Shown here: positions 24,367-32,109 of the stretch, piece by piece
Layout: each line of letters starts with the position of its first letter
Numbering within the stretch: position 1 is the stretch's first letter
Source: Chroococcopsis sp964623815
Lineage (GTDB): Bacteria; Cyanobacteriota; Cyanobacteriia; Cyanobacteriales; Microcystaceae
Direction: 5' to 3'
NCBI GenBank assembly: GCA_964623815.1
Contig: CAZUVR010000008.1
Coordinates: forward strand, 1-64,000
Length of the DNA stretch: 64,000 nucleotides
Program-made: the position numbers and the translations under genes
The notes under the pieces: generated by a model
Database searches by the model: none
Seen by the model: only the letters and a program-made list of their open reading frames with translations
What the model was told of the DNA's origin: nothing

Positions 24367-25179
24367 TCAGGTTTTGGAATTGGATGTAGTCATGGAGTTG
24401 AAACGAGGTGATAAGTAAGCTACGATCGCGCCTAAGATAAATCCCAAGACATTACGAAACAAAGGTAATAAATCAGATGTTCTCGTCACTACCGGGCCGA
24501 TACCGAAGGCGATAAATAATATAAACCATAAGGGGGAGAAGATTAATACCCACTGCCAAGCGAATACCTGCCCCTCTTTTCTGGGAATACCAGCGAAACC
24601 GAAGACCAAACCGCCGACTATAGATGTTACCAGGGTTAATATCCATTGTTCTTTCGGTAATCCCGGAACTACGGCGCAACCTCCCCCAATTAAACAGTTT
24701 TTGACCGTATCGAGAGACTGGACGATCGAATTATTCTCCCCATTCTCCCTCACGAAGTACATATTACCGAAACGGGCTTGTAATTCGATCCAGAATGTGC
24801 GGGGTAATAATTCATATACCGCGTCACCGATACTGAAGGCGAGTAGGTTGCCCCCCCTGCCGTCGGCTACGATAAGTATACTCTTATCATCTAGCCCCCA
24901 GAATTTAATTACCGCTCGCCCCGGACTACGATCGTACTGAGTCAATATTCTCAGTTTCCAGCCGGTTTCTTGCTGAAAATTTTCTATATCTTTTATCAGA
25001 GTCTCTTCCTGCTGTTTGGGTAGATAGTTGGCTAAATCTACTATGGGGGTTTCTTCCTTCGGTAATAATTCTGGATTATTCACCGCGAGCGCCGGATTAG
25101 GTGAAACCACCCAGGTTAACAAACTTACTATACTGATGCTTAAGACGATTATCACCCGTCTGAAACAAGGATTACGCAT
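24367..25179 (-). CDS. psb32: TPM-domain protein, Psb32 homologue
   Basis: 270 residues. A signal peptide (VIIVLSISIVSLLTWVVSPNPALAV) is followed by the TPM domain (PIVDLANYLPKQQEETLIKDIENFQ, LRILTQYDRSPGRAVIKFWGLDDKSILIVADGRGGN split over its length) and C-terminal membrane helices. Psb32 is a thylakoid protein that protects photosystem II from photodamage and speeds repair; the plant counterpart is TLP18.3-like. Membership rests on TPM pattern plus length and topology. It lies directly upstream of cobH on the same strand. Confidence 0.82.
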   Translation of the reverse strand: MRNPCFRRVIIVLSISIVSLLTWVVSPNPALAVNNPELLPKEETPIVDLANYLPKQQEETLIKDIENFQQETGWKLRILTQYDRSPGRAVIKFWGLDDKSILIVADGRGGNLLAFSIGDAVYELLPRTFWIELQARFGNMYFVRENGENNSIVQSLDTVKNCLIGGGCAVVPGLPKEQWILTLVTSIVGGLVFGFAGIPRKEGQVFAWQWVLIFSPLWFILFIAFGIGPVVTRTSDLLPLFRNVLGFILGAIVAYLSPRFNSMTTSNSKT

Positions 25180-25250
25180 GGTATTACCTTATCAATGGTA
25201 TTTTTTAAACTTATGTAAACTTTATCTCATTTTCTTTACACTTGTTTACC

Positions 25251-26072
25251 TTATTTTAATTTAGATTCGGTGACTAAAGTTAAACCTGTCCATTTACCCG
25301 TAGAGTCGTAACTACGAATCAACCTCTGTCTCAAATCTGGGGATAGTAACCAACCAGCTTCTAAAACGAAAGCCTGAGGGGCAGTAATCGATAGGGGGGT
25401 GTTAGAAGAAGCGCCATCGGGTAGGAGGAGAATTTGCACGTTGAGGGTATTGTCGAGGAAGAGGAGACGGTTGCCCTCGATTTTCGCTTTACTGGAGATA
25501 CATTTATCGGCGAAGCGCAGCTCTTGAGTGAGGTAGTCATCTTCTCGGCGCTCTATCCGCAAATCGGTTTGATAGATAGAAGGCTTCCAACCGTCAAGAT
25601 TGTAAGTCACAGCTTCCCCCTGCCATTGCCCTAATAGTTGCTCTACGGTAAGGGGCGGCCTTTCGGGGGCGTTACTGTCGGCTAACTTTTCGCGGATGAG
25701 GGTAACATAATTTAATTTACTCTCCTTGTCGAACATCTGCACAATGCGGAGCCGGCGCTCGTTATCTATTAAACCTAATTCAGCGCCGAATTCCGAATAG
25801 GGTGCCCATTGAATGGAGCCTTGAGAGAAAGCGCCATTCTCGCAGAAGAGGATACTTTTATTGAGACTGCTATATTCGAGAACTAAATCTTGCGGCGGCT
25901 TGTCTGGGTAAAACCTACGCACAAGCTGAGAAATAGTTTTATTATTGTTAATAGGGTCTAAAGATACCAGTGTCGGTGTGTCTTCTAATAATTCTCCGGT
26001 CGGTGAGAAGCGTGTAAAAGAGCCGTGCCAGTGACCGCAATTTTTGAGAAGGCATTCCCATTGTGAAAGCAT
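25251..26072 (-). CDS. DUF3598 family lipocalin-like protein
   Basis: 273 residues. It starts MLSQWECLLKNCGHWHGSF, and has the tandem beta-barrel style of DUF3598: LLEDTPTLVSL, IQWAPYSEFGAELGLI, LLGQWQGEAVTY near the middle beginning a second barrel, then YLTQELRFADKCISS. The family is restricted largely to cyanobacteria and plastids, and its lipocalin-like barrels may bind a pigment or lipid. No characterised function. It is in the same orientation as psb32 with a 71-base gap. Confidence 0.78.
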   Translation of the reverse strand: MLSQWECLLKNCGHWHGSFTRFSPTGELLEDTPTLVSLDPINNNKTISQLVRRFYPDKPPQDLVLEYSSLNKSILFCENGAFSQGSIQWAPYSEFGAELGLIDNERRLRIVQMFDKESKLNYVTLIREKLADSNAPERPPLTVEQLLGQWQGEAVTYNLDGWKPSIYQTDLRIERREDDYLTQELRFADKCISSKAKIEGNRLLFLDNTLNVQILLLPDGASSNTPLSITAPQAFVLEAGWLLSPDLRQRLIRSYDSTGKWTGLTLVTESKLK

Positions 26073-26090
26073 GAGGAAATTATTAAGGTA

Positions 26091-26540
26091 ATGGGGACAG
26101 TAAGATTAATGCACGCCAAGTTACATAGAGTGAGCGTGACGGAGGCTAATGTTAATTATATCGGTAGCATTACGATCGATCGCTCTTTGATCGAAAAGGT
26201 GGGTATTCTGCCCTTAGAAGAGGTGGATATAGTCAATATCAGCAACGGCAATCGCTTCTCTACCTACGTTTTTCCAGGCGAGAGAGATTCGGGGCAGGTG
26301 TGTCCTAATGGAGGGGCAGCCCTATTGTGCGAGCCGGGGGATATATTAATTATCTACGCTTATGAGGACTGCGATCGAGGGGAAGTTTTAAAAAACGGTC
26401 ATGTAGCTAAGGTAATAGTAGCCGATAGCGAGAATCGTTGTGAACAGTTTCTGCAACAGAGTTTGATTCCTAACGGTGATGGGCAGGGAGTAGAATTTTA
26501 TTCTCAAGAAATTGCCGATACGATGGCGTTATTACCTTGA
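26091..26540 (+). CDS. panD: Aspartate 1-decarboxylase
   Basis: 149 residues. The self-cleavage site is Gly-Ser in VNYIGSITID; Ser becomes the pyruvoyl cofactor. Further family motifs are LPLEEVDIVNISNGNRF, TYVFPGERDSG and NGGAALLC, GDILIIYAY. The enzyme makes beta-alanine for pantothenate. The start at 26091 aligns with the usual N-terminus; an ATG at 26109 is an alternative. Length is slightly above the usual 115-130 because of a C-terminal tail. It precedes dut by 46 bases, in the same direction. Confidence 0.92.
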   Translation: MGTVRLMHAKLHRVSVTEANVNYIGSITIDRSLIEKVGILPLEEVDIVNISNGNRFSTYVFPGERDSGQVCPNGGAALLCEPGDILIIYAYEDCDRGEVLKNGHVAKVIVADSENRCEQFLQQSLIPNGDGQGVEFYSQEIADTMALLP

Positions 26541-26586
26541 CTTTTGCCGGTACGATCGATCATGTCGTCTGGTGCCTTTAGAAAAG

Positions 26587-27048
26587 ATGAATAATGTCGT
26601 CGTGAAAATCAAACGACTCCATAGCGAGACACAAATACCCAGATACGAGCATTATGGTGACTCGGGGGCTGATTTGGTGTCCGTTATCTCGGCAGTTATC
26701 GAGCCGGGGCAGTGGCAGGGCATACCGACAGGCATAGCCGCAGAAGTATCCCCAGGATACGAATTACAGGTAAGGCCTCGCAGCGGACTGGCTATCAAAC
26801 ATGGTATCACCGTTCTCAATACTCCTGGAACTATTGACGCGGGGTATCGCGGCGAAATTATCGTCATCTTACTCAATTTGGGGAGTCAACCTTTTACCGT
26901 TACTCCGGGGCAGAAAATCGCTCAATTAGTAATCGCCCCCGTTATCTTCGGGCAATTTGAGGAAGTAGAAGAATTAAGCCCATCTAATAGGGATACGGGC
27001 GGTTTCGGCTCTACTGGTACGGTTTATAAAGAGGAAAAGAATGTCTGA
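26587..27048 (+). CDS. dut: dUTP diphosphatase
   Basis: 153 residues from ATG at 26587. All five trimeric dUTPase motifs are visible: GDSGADL, RPRSGLAIKHGI, NTPGTIDAGYRGEI, PGQKIAQLVI and RDTGGFGSTG. It hydrolyses dUTP to dUMP, preventing uracil misincorporation and supplying substrate for thymidylate synthesis. Its last 8 bases overlap the start of the ThyX-like gene, so the two are probably translated together, a direct pathway link. Confidence 0.95.
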   Translation: MNNVVVKIKRLHSETQIPRYEHYGDSGADLVSVISAVIEPGQWQGIPTGIAAEVSPGYELQVRPRSGLAIKHGITVLNTPGTIDAGYRGEIIVILLNLGSQPFTVTPGQKIAQLVIAPVIFGQFEEVEELSPSNRDTGGFGSTGTVYKEEKNV

Positions 27049-28663
27049 GCGAGAGTTGGAATCTTTAAAGCCCCAAGAGAGGGAATTACTGCAACCCTTC
27101 GTTACCGATTTAGATAGCTCTATCTTCGGCTTACGCAATCTCCCGGAAGTGGTGAAAGGGGCTTTATTCTCCCGTTACAGCAGGAGTGAGAAAAGTCTTC
27201 GCCGTATCTTACTCGATGAATTTATTAACGCCCCCGAAGCGAATTTTTCGCAGATAGCGGGCGTGAGTCAAGCGGAAAATCAAATGATAGCGATCGAACA
27301 GGCAGAAGCGTTTTACGATCGTGTTTTAATTGGTTATGGTGATGATTCCGTGGCCGAATTGGGCGGCGCTCACCTCGCCTGTGAGGGTATCAGTAATATA
27401 GCGGCGAAAGCTCTAGAAGATAGCCGACTCGGTATATCACCTCTGGAAAAATCTACCCGCTATGTAGCCTTTAACCGGAAAAAAAACGGGCGTTACGCTT
27501 ACTGTCGGGAAACCTCGATTATAAATAGCGGTTATGGGCAACTTTATGAAGACACTTTAGATAATCTTTTCGACACCTACAGCCATCTTATCGAACCTCT
27601 GTTAGAGTGGGTGAGAGGGCAAACCCCCAAAGATGATAATACGGGTATCAGGGCTTACAATAACGCTACCCGTGCCAAAACCTTAGACTTATTGAGGGGT
27701 TTATTACCGATGGCTACGTTAACTAATGTGGGCTTATTCGGTAACGGCAGAGCTTTTGAATACCTATTAGTTAAACTCGCCGCTTCCCCCCATGAAGAAG
27801 TAAGAGAAGTGGGGCAGATGATGCAGGGCCAATTAGATAAAATGATCCCTTCTTTTGTCAAAAGAGCTAAGTCAGAAAGAGGGAAAGAATACAGGAATTA
27901 CTTGAGCGATAATTACGATCGAACCCGAGCCTTAACCAGAGAATTAATTAAACCAGAAAAACCATTAAAGGGGGCTAGTGTCAAGCTAATCGAATACGAT
28001 CACCTAGCGGAGAATAAAATTATTGTCGCCATTCTCTATCCGCACACAGAATTAGATTTAGAGCAAATTCAAGCGCAGGTAGAAAATTTATCTGCGACAG
28101 AAAAACAGAAAATTATCGATACCTATATAGGAGATAGAGCATCGAGATTTCATCGACCGGGCAGGGCATTTGAAGAAACCTATTACACCTTTGATATACT
28201 GGCCGATATAGGCGCGTATCGGGACTTACACCGTCACCGGGTTATGACTCAAGAGCGTCAATTATATACAGTGCGTCACGGTTATGATACACCTCTAGAA
28301 TTAATAGAGGCTAACTTACATCAAAATTATGAGTCCGCTTTAAATCGGGCGGCAGAAGTGACAGAGAAGATATATCAATCCTTACCCTTTGCGGCTCAAT
28401 ATGTTGTCCCCTTCGCTTATAAAGTACGCTGGCGGATTAAATTAAATTTGAGGGAGATATATCATCTAGTAGAATTACGTAGTGCCAGACAGGGTCATCC
28501 ATCTTATCGATTCATCGCTCAAGAAATTTACAGGCAAATAAAAGAAATACATCCCAATTTAGTCAGTAAAATGAGCTTCGTTGACTTAAACGATTATTCG
28601 CTAGAAAGATTGGCATCCGAGCAACGTTTAGAAGAAAAACTAAAACAAGTTGACCCGGGTTAA
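27041..28663 (+). CDS. Duplicated ThyX-like flavin-dependent thymidylate synthase family protein
   Basis: 540 residues, about twice a normal ThyX (roughly 220-260), with two Thy1-type halves. In half one (about 30-290) the ThyX-motif region reads SRLGISPLEKSTR (128-140), keeping both serines and the arginine of RHRxxSxxxxSxR but lacking RHR. In half two (about 300-535) it reads RHRVMTQERQLYT (398-410), keeping RHR but lacking the second Ser and the Arg. Half one also has LTNVGLFGNGRAFEYLL, half two the related YKVRWRIKLNLREIYHLVELRSARQ. It overlaps dut by 8 bases, supporting a role in dTMP synthesis. Whether it makes dTMP or has drifted is not clear. Confidence 0.8.
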   Translation: MSERELESLKPQERELLQPFVTDLDSSIFGLRNLPEVVKGALFSRYSRSEKSLRRILLDEFINAPEANFSQIAGVSQAENQMIAIEQAEAFYDRVLIGYGDDSVAELGGAHLACEGISNIAAKALEDSRLGISPLEKSTRYVAFNRKKNGRYAYCRETSIINSGYGQLYEDTLDNLFDTYSHLIEPLLEWVRGQTPKDDNTGIRAYNNATRAKTLDLLRGLLPMATLTNVGLFGNGRAFEYLLVKLAASPHEEVREVGQMMQGQLDKMIPSFVKRAKSERGKEYRNYLSDNYDRTRALTRELIKPEKPLKGASVKLIEYDHLAENKIIVAILYPHTELDLEQIQAQVENLSATEKQKIIDTYIGDRASRFHRPGRAFEETYYTFDILADIGAYRDLHRHRVMTQERQLYTVRHGYDTPLELIEANLHQNYESALNRAAEVTEKIYQSLPFAAQYVVPFAYKVRWRIKLNLREIYHLVELRSARQGHPSYRFIAQEIYRQIKEIHPNLVSKMSFVDLNDYSLERLASEQRLEEKLKQVDPG

Positions 28664-28748
28664 AAATTTGTTAAGTAATATTTAGGTTCTGTATCAAAAT
28701 TTTGCGATAAGTTCCACTAATTTTTAGTCCCTTTTAAGATAGTAAATT

Positions 28749-29555
28749 ATGTGGAATGATAATAACCCCTTCAAATCCGTATACGGGCCCGTACAATCTT
28801 GGCGATTTGGCAAATCGTTGGGAATCGATCCCATCGGCCCGACTTCTACCTGTTCATTCGATTGCGTATACTGTCAACTCGGTGACATCGAATCGCAAAC
28901 GATGAAGAGACGAATTTTTATCCCTACCGAAAGAGTCAGGGAAGACTTGGAGCAATTTTCTCCCTATCGCGTGGACATCGTTACCTTTAGCGGTAGCGGT
29001 GAACCGACTTTAGCCGAAAATTTAGGCGAGTTATTGATAATGACGAAAATGATAACTGCTAAACCGGTGGCGGTTTTAACCAATGGTACCCTGTTAAGCG
29101 ATCATACAGTCCGCTGTCAATTAGAGCAAGCCGATGTAGTCTCGGTTAAAGTGGATAGTATCCTATCGGATGCGCTACAACGCATCAACAGACCATTAGC
29201 TGATTTCAATATGGGGCGATTCTGGGCGGGCTTGTGGCAATTCCGCCAGCAATATAGGGGCAATCTCTCGGTTCAGACGATGTTACTCTCACCCTGGAGT
29301 GAAGAACAACAAGCGTATTATATGGCGATGATGCAACAACTCGGGCCGGACGAGATTCAACTTAATACACCAACCCGCCCTAAACCGGTACGTCACGAAA
29401 TTGATGCTCGGGGTAATCACAGTTTAAACGATCGTCCCTATGAGACGAGAACCCTAAAGCCTGTCAGTTCAGAAGTACTGAGAGAGTTTAGCCGTCGTAT
29501 TCAAAGGGAGTTAGGTATTCGAGCCTGTTATCCCCAAGAGTTAGTGACTCAATAG
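28749..29555 (+). CDS. Radical SAM protein (COG0731-like)
   Basis: 268 residues. The cluster motif is CSFDCVYC (CxxxCxxC), preceded by GKSLGIDPIGPTSTC. FSGSGEPTLAENL is the GGEP-like S-adenosylmethionine motif, and VAVLTNGTLL a barrel strand. Related to the TYW1-like/COG0731 Fe-S oxidoreductases; substrate unknown. It is followed after 29 bases by the NrdG-like gene, suggesting a two-gene radical-SAM unit. Complete. Confidence 0.82.
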   Translation: MWNDNNPFKSVYGPVQSWRFGKSLGIDPIGPTSTCSFDCVYCQLGDIESQTMKRRIFIPTERVREDLEQFSPYRVDIVTFSGSGEPTLAENLGELLIMTKMITAKPVAVLTNGTLLSDHTVRCQLEQADVVSVKVDSILSDALQRINRPLADFNMGRFWAGLWQFRQQYRGNLSVQTMLLSPWSEEQQAYYMAMMQQLGPDEIQLNTPTRPKPVRHEIDARGNHSLNDRPYETRTLKPVSSEVLREFSRRIQRELGIRACYPQELVTQ

Positions 29556-29584
29556 TAAAAGTAAACTTTCTAGGGATAAAAATT

Positions 29585-30259
29585 ATGGTCAAAGCCCCTC
29601 AAGACACCCCCAGGAGATTAGAAGACATTCCACCCGGTTATGTGAATATCATGGGTTACGTCAACGAATCGGAGGTTAACGGCCCTGGTTGTCGGGCTGT
29701 AATCTGGGTGCAGGGTTGCTCGCGGGAATGTCCGGGCTGTTTTAATGAAGCTTCTTGGCCCTTTGAAATTAATCAACTCGTAACTATAGATGATTTACTG
29801 GAGAGAATTATAAGTAATCCTAAGAATGAAGGGGTAACTTTTTCAGGAGGAGAACCTTTCTGGCAGGCGAGGGAATTGGCTAAACTGGCTCGTAAGGTAA
29901 AAGAACATGGGCTTAACGTGATGTCTTTCTCGGGATTCACCCTAGAACAACTGCGGGGGGCGGAGGCACCCGAGGGCAGTCAAGAATTATTAGCCCAATT
30001 GGATATTTTAGTAGACGGCCCTTACATTCAATCTTTGGCGATACATTCTCCCGATTCCCTCGTGTCTTCCCGCAATCAACGGGTGCAGGTTTTAAATCCC
30101 GAATTCGAGAATCGTTTAACCTGGGCGAGCGATCAAATGGAGGTTCATATTCTTAAAGATGGCACCCGGCTGATTACTGGTTATCGGGGTTCGATGCCGG
30201 AGACACGCGAAGCTACCGATGCCGGAGACACGCGAAGCTACCTCGATTCATCAAGCTAA
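29585..30259 (+). CDS. NrdG-like radical SAM activating protein with altered C-terminus
   Basis: 224 residues. It starts after a 29-base gap from another radical SAM gene. VQGCSRECPGC carries the CxxxCxxC cluster ligands and GVTFSGGEPFWQA the SAM-binding GGEP. Sequence resembles anaerobic ribonucleotide reductase activase, but no nrdD is near, so the target is uncertain. The family core ends near EVHILKDGTRLITGYRG. The remaining residues (SMPETREATDAGDTRSYLDSSS in two reading registers of a 25-bp unit) come from two exact tandem copies of a dispersed repeat. The C-terminus has thus been replaced or extended by repeat DNA. Confidence 0.82.
   Translation: MVKAPQDTPRRLEDIPPGYVNIMGYVNESEVNGPGCRAVIWVQGCSRECPGCFNEASWPFEINQLVTIDDLLERIISNPKNEGVTFSGGEPFWQARELAKLARKVKEHGLNVMSFSGFTLEQLRGAEAPEGSQELLAQLDILVDGPYIQSLAIHSPDSLVSSRNQRVQVLNPEFENRLTWASDQMEVHILKDGTRLITGYRGSMPETREATDAGDTRSYLDSSS
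30192..30241 (+). repeat. Two exact tandem copies of a 25-bp dispersed repeat
   Basis: Unit 30192-30216 begins CGATGCCGGAGACACGCGAA and ends GCTAC; it is repeated without change at 30217-30241. Since 25 is not a multiple of three, the two copies are read in different frames of the NrdG-like gene. A related copy, inverted, is at 37556-37583. Confidence 0.92.
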
Positions 30260-30523
30260 TTTACGCCCGTAATAGACGGCGGTAAAAGCGCTCAGGTACA
30301 TCCAGAGGCTGTAAACAAGGGCGGGGATAGCCATATCGAGATTATTGAGTAAACCGGCGGTGAGGGCGATCGCTAATGTGCCATTCTGAATACCTATCTC
30401 GATAGCGATTAAACGATTGGTGACGGGTTCGAGTCGTTTGGCGAAGATACCAAATCCGCTTATGATACCCTTCTTTAGAGAGAAGTGGCTAGTGGGCAGT
30501 AGTTGCTCACTCGCCACTAACAA
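30251..30523 (-). pseudogene. C-terminal remnant of a bile acid:sodium symporter (BASS) family transporter
   Basis: Only the last 60-65 codons are symporter-like: LIAIEIGIQNGTLAIALTAGL and MAIPALVYSLWMYLSAF, the final two helices of BASS carriers. The preceding codons (SLKKGIISGFGI) are translated MITE sequence. The five or more upstream helices are missing, and fumC abuts the other side of the MITE. A deletion associated with the element is the likely cause. It is non-functional as a carrier. Confidence 0.8.
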
Positions 30524-30561
30524 CTCTCTCTGTAAGTAGTCCTTGAAAACAGGATTTACTA
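30448..30561. mobile_element. MITE, copy A (non-autonomous, about 114 bp)
   Basis: The left end reads TACCAAATCCGCTTATGATA and the right end reads GAAAACAGGATTTACTA, imperfect inverted termini. Its interior has AGTGG / CCACT palindromic repeats. It is the same element, in opposite orientation, as 44903-45026: both share CCAAATCCGCTTAT, ACCCTTCTTTAGAGAGAAGT and GAAAACAGGATTTA. It has no coding capacity. It lies between fumC and the truncated transporter. Confidence 0.8.
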
Positions 30562-31965
30562 TTAATTCTCCGCGATATAAGGATTAACCATCTTAGCCGG
30601 GTCTACAATACGATCGTAATCTTCTTCTATAACCCATCCTAATTCTAGAGCTGCTTCTTTTAGAGTTAAATCTTTTTCTAGGGCGTAATGGGCTACATGA
30701 GAAGCCTTATCGTAACCGATAACCGGACTCAAAGCGGTAACTAACATCAGAGAGCTATCTAAAAACTTTTGAATCTGGCCGCGATTCGGCTCCATACCCT
30801 CGATTAAAAACTCCCGAAAATTGCGGCAACCATCGGTAAGTAAACGGGTTGACTTTAAGATATTAAAAATCATCAACGGTTTATAAACATTCATCTCCAG
30901 ATAACCGCTACCGCCGCCGAAAGTCACCGCCGTATCGTTAGCCATCACCTGCACCGCTAACATCGATAGGGCCTCGCATTGAGTGGGATTGACTTTCCCG
31001 GGCATAATCGATGAACCCGGTTCGTTTTCGGGAATGTGTAACTCGTAAAAACCACAACGGGGGCCGCAACTAAGTAGCCTTATATCGTTGGCGATTTTAT
31101 ATAGGGCGGTGGCGAGAGTCTTTAAACTACCGCTGAACATAACTAAAGCATCATGGGAGCCTTGAACGGTAAACTTATTAGGGGCAGTGACAAAGGGCAA
31201 CCTCGTCAGTTTGGCTATTTCCTCCGCCGATTCCCTATCGAAACCAGGAGCCGCGTTGATACCGGTGCCCACTGCGGTGCCACCGAGGGCGAGACGGTAA
31301 ACACTCTCTAAATTCTTCTCAATCCAACCGAGAGCATCGTCTAACATCCCCACATAACCGGAAAACTCTTGACCGAGGGTTAAAGGCGTGGCATCCTGCA
31401 TGTGAGTACGGCCGATTTTAACTATATCTTCCCAGGCCAGCGCTTTAGTATATATCGCATCTCGTAAGTCCCTGACACTCGGAATTAACTCATCCGTCAC
31501 CGCTAAAACCGTAGCGATACACATGGCAGCGGGGAAAGAATCGTTCGTGGACTGACACATATTAACATGGTCGTTAGGATGGACGGGTTTTTTACTACCG
31601 AGCGCTTGCCCCGCCAGTTGAGAGCAACGATTAGCGATTACTTCGTTCATATTCATGTTAAATTGGGTGCCGCTTCCCGTCATCCACACTTTTAAGGGGA
31701 ATTGCTCGCGGTGTTGCCCCTCTAATAATTCATCGCATACCCGACAGATTAAGTCTTTTTGTTCGTCGGTGAGCCTGCCGCCACGATTATTGACGATCGC
31801 GCAGGCTTTTTTTAAGATGGCATAAGCCGGAATCATTTCCCCTGGCATGGGGTCGTCACCGATGTTAAAGTAGTGAAGCGATCGTTGTGTCTGCGCCCCC
31901 CACAATTTATCTACCGGTACCCGCACCTCGCCCATACTATCTTTTTCTATACGGAATTCTGTCAT
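30562..31965 (-). CDS. fumC: Class II fumarate hydratase
   Basis: 467 residues. Signature GSSIMPGKVNPTQ (catalytic loop Ser), early MTGSGTQFNMNMNEVIANR and GRTHMQDATPLTLGQEF match FumC, which interconverts fumarate and malate in the cytosol. Full family length, and an intact C-terminus directly at the MITE border, so the element did not damage it. ATG start at 31963-31965. The gene is monocistronic by position. Confidence 0.95.
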   Translation of the reverse strand: MTEFRIEKDSMGEVRVPVDKLWGAQTQRSLHYFNIGDDPMPGEMIPAYAILKKACAIVNNRGGRLTDEQKDLICRVCDELLEGQHREQFPLKVWMTGSGTQFNMNMNEVIANRCSQLAGQALGSKKPVHPNDHVNMCQSTNDSFPAAMCIATVLAVTDELIPSVRDLRDAIYTKALAWEDIVKIGRTHMQDATPLTLGQEFSGYVGMLDDALGWIEKNLESVYRLALGGTAVGTGINAAPGFDRESAEEIAKLTRLPFVTAPNKFTVQGSHDALVMFSGSLKTLATALYKIANDIRLLSCGPRCGFYELHIPENEPGSSIMPGKVNPTQCEALSMLAVQVMANDTAVTFGGGSGYLEMNVYKPLMIFNILKSTRLLTDGCRNFREFLIEGMEPNRGQIQKFLDSSLMLVTALSPVIGYDKASHVAHYALEKDLTLKEAALELGWVIEEDYDRIVDPAKMVNPYIAEN

Positions 31966-32040
31966 AATTTCCCGAGCCTGTTCTCAATAAACCATTATCA
32001 TTCTATATCCGGGACTCTGCCGAGCCGATGAACTTAGGGC

Positions 32041-32073
32041 GGGAATTGGGAGTTGGGAGTCGGGAGTCGGGGA
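32041..32073. repeat. Heptameric STRR cluster
   Basis: Tandem GGGAGTC/GGGAGTT units in the space between fumC and the HpxW-like gene. They lie in the possible 5' leader of the latter, whose open frame runs through them from a TTG, but the family-like start is downstream at 32110. Confidence 0.75.
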
Positions 32074-32109
32074 AAAAACTGTTACCATATAAGGCTTACA
32101 GACAAGTTA

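Noticed and set aside
29585..30259. Anaerobic ribonucleotide reductase system
   Set aside because: The activase-like gene has no nrdD partner in the window, and similar stand-alone genes are common in cyanobacteria.
30425..30440. GGGTTCGAGTC, a tRNA T-loop-like string
   Set aside because: No cloverleaf or acceptor stem could be built around it, and it lies in the coding remnant of a transporter.
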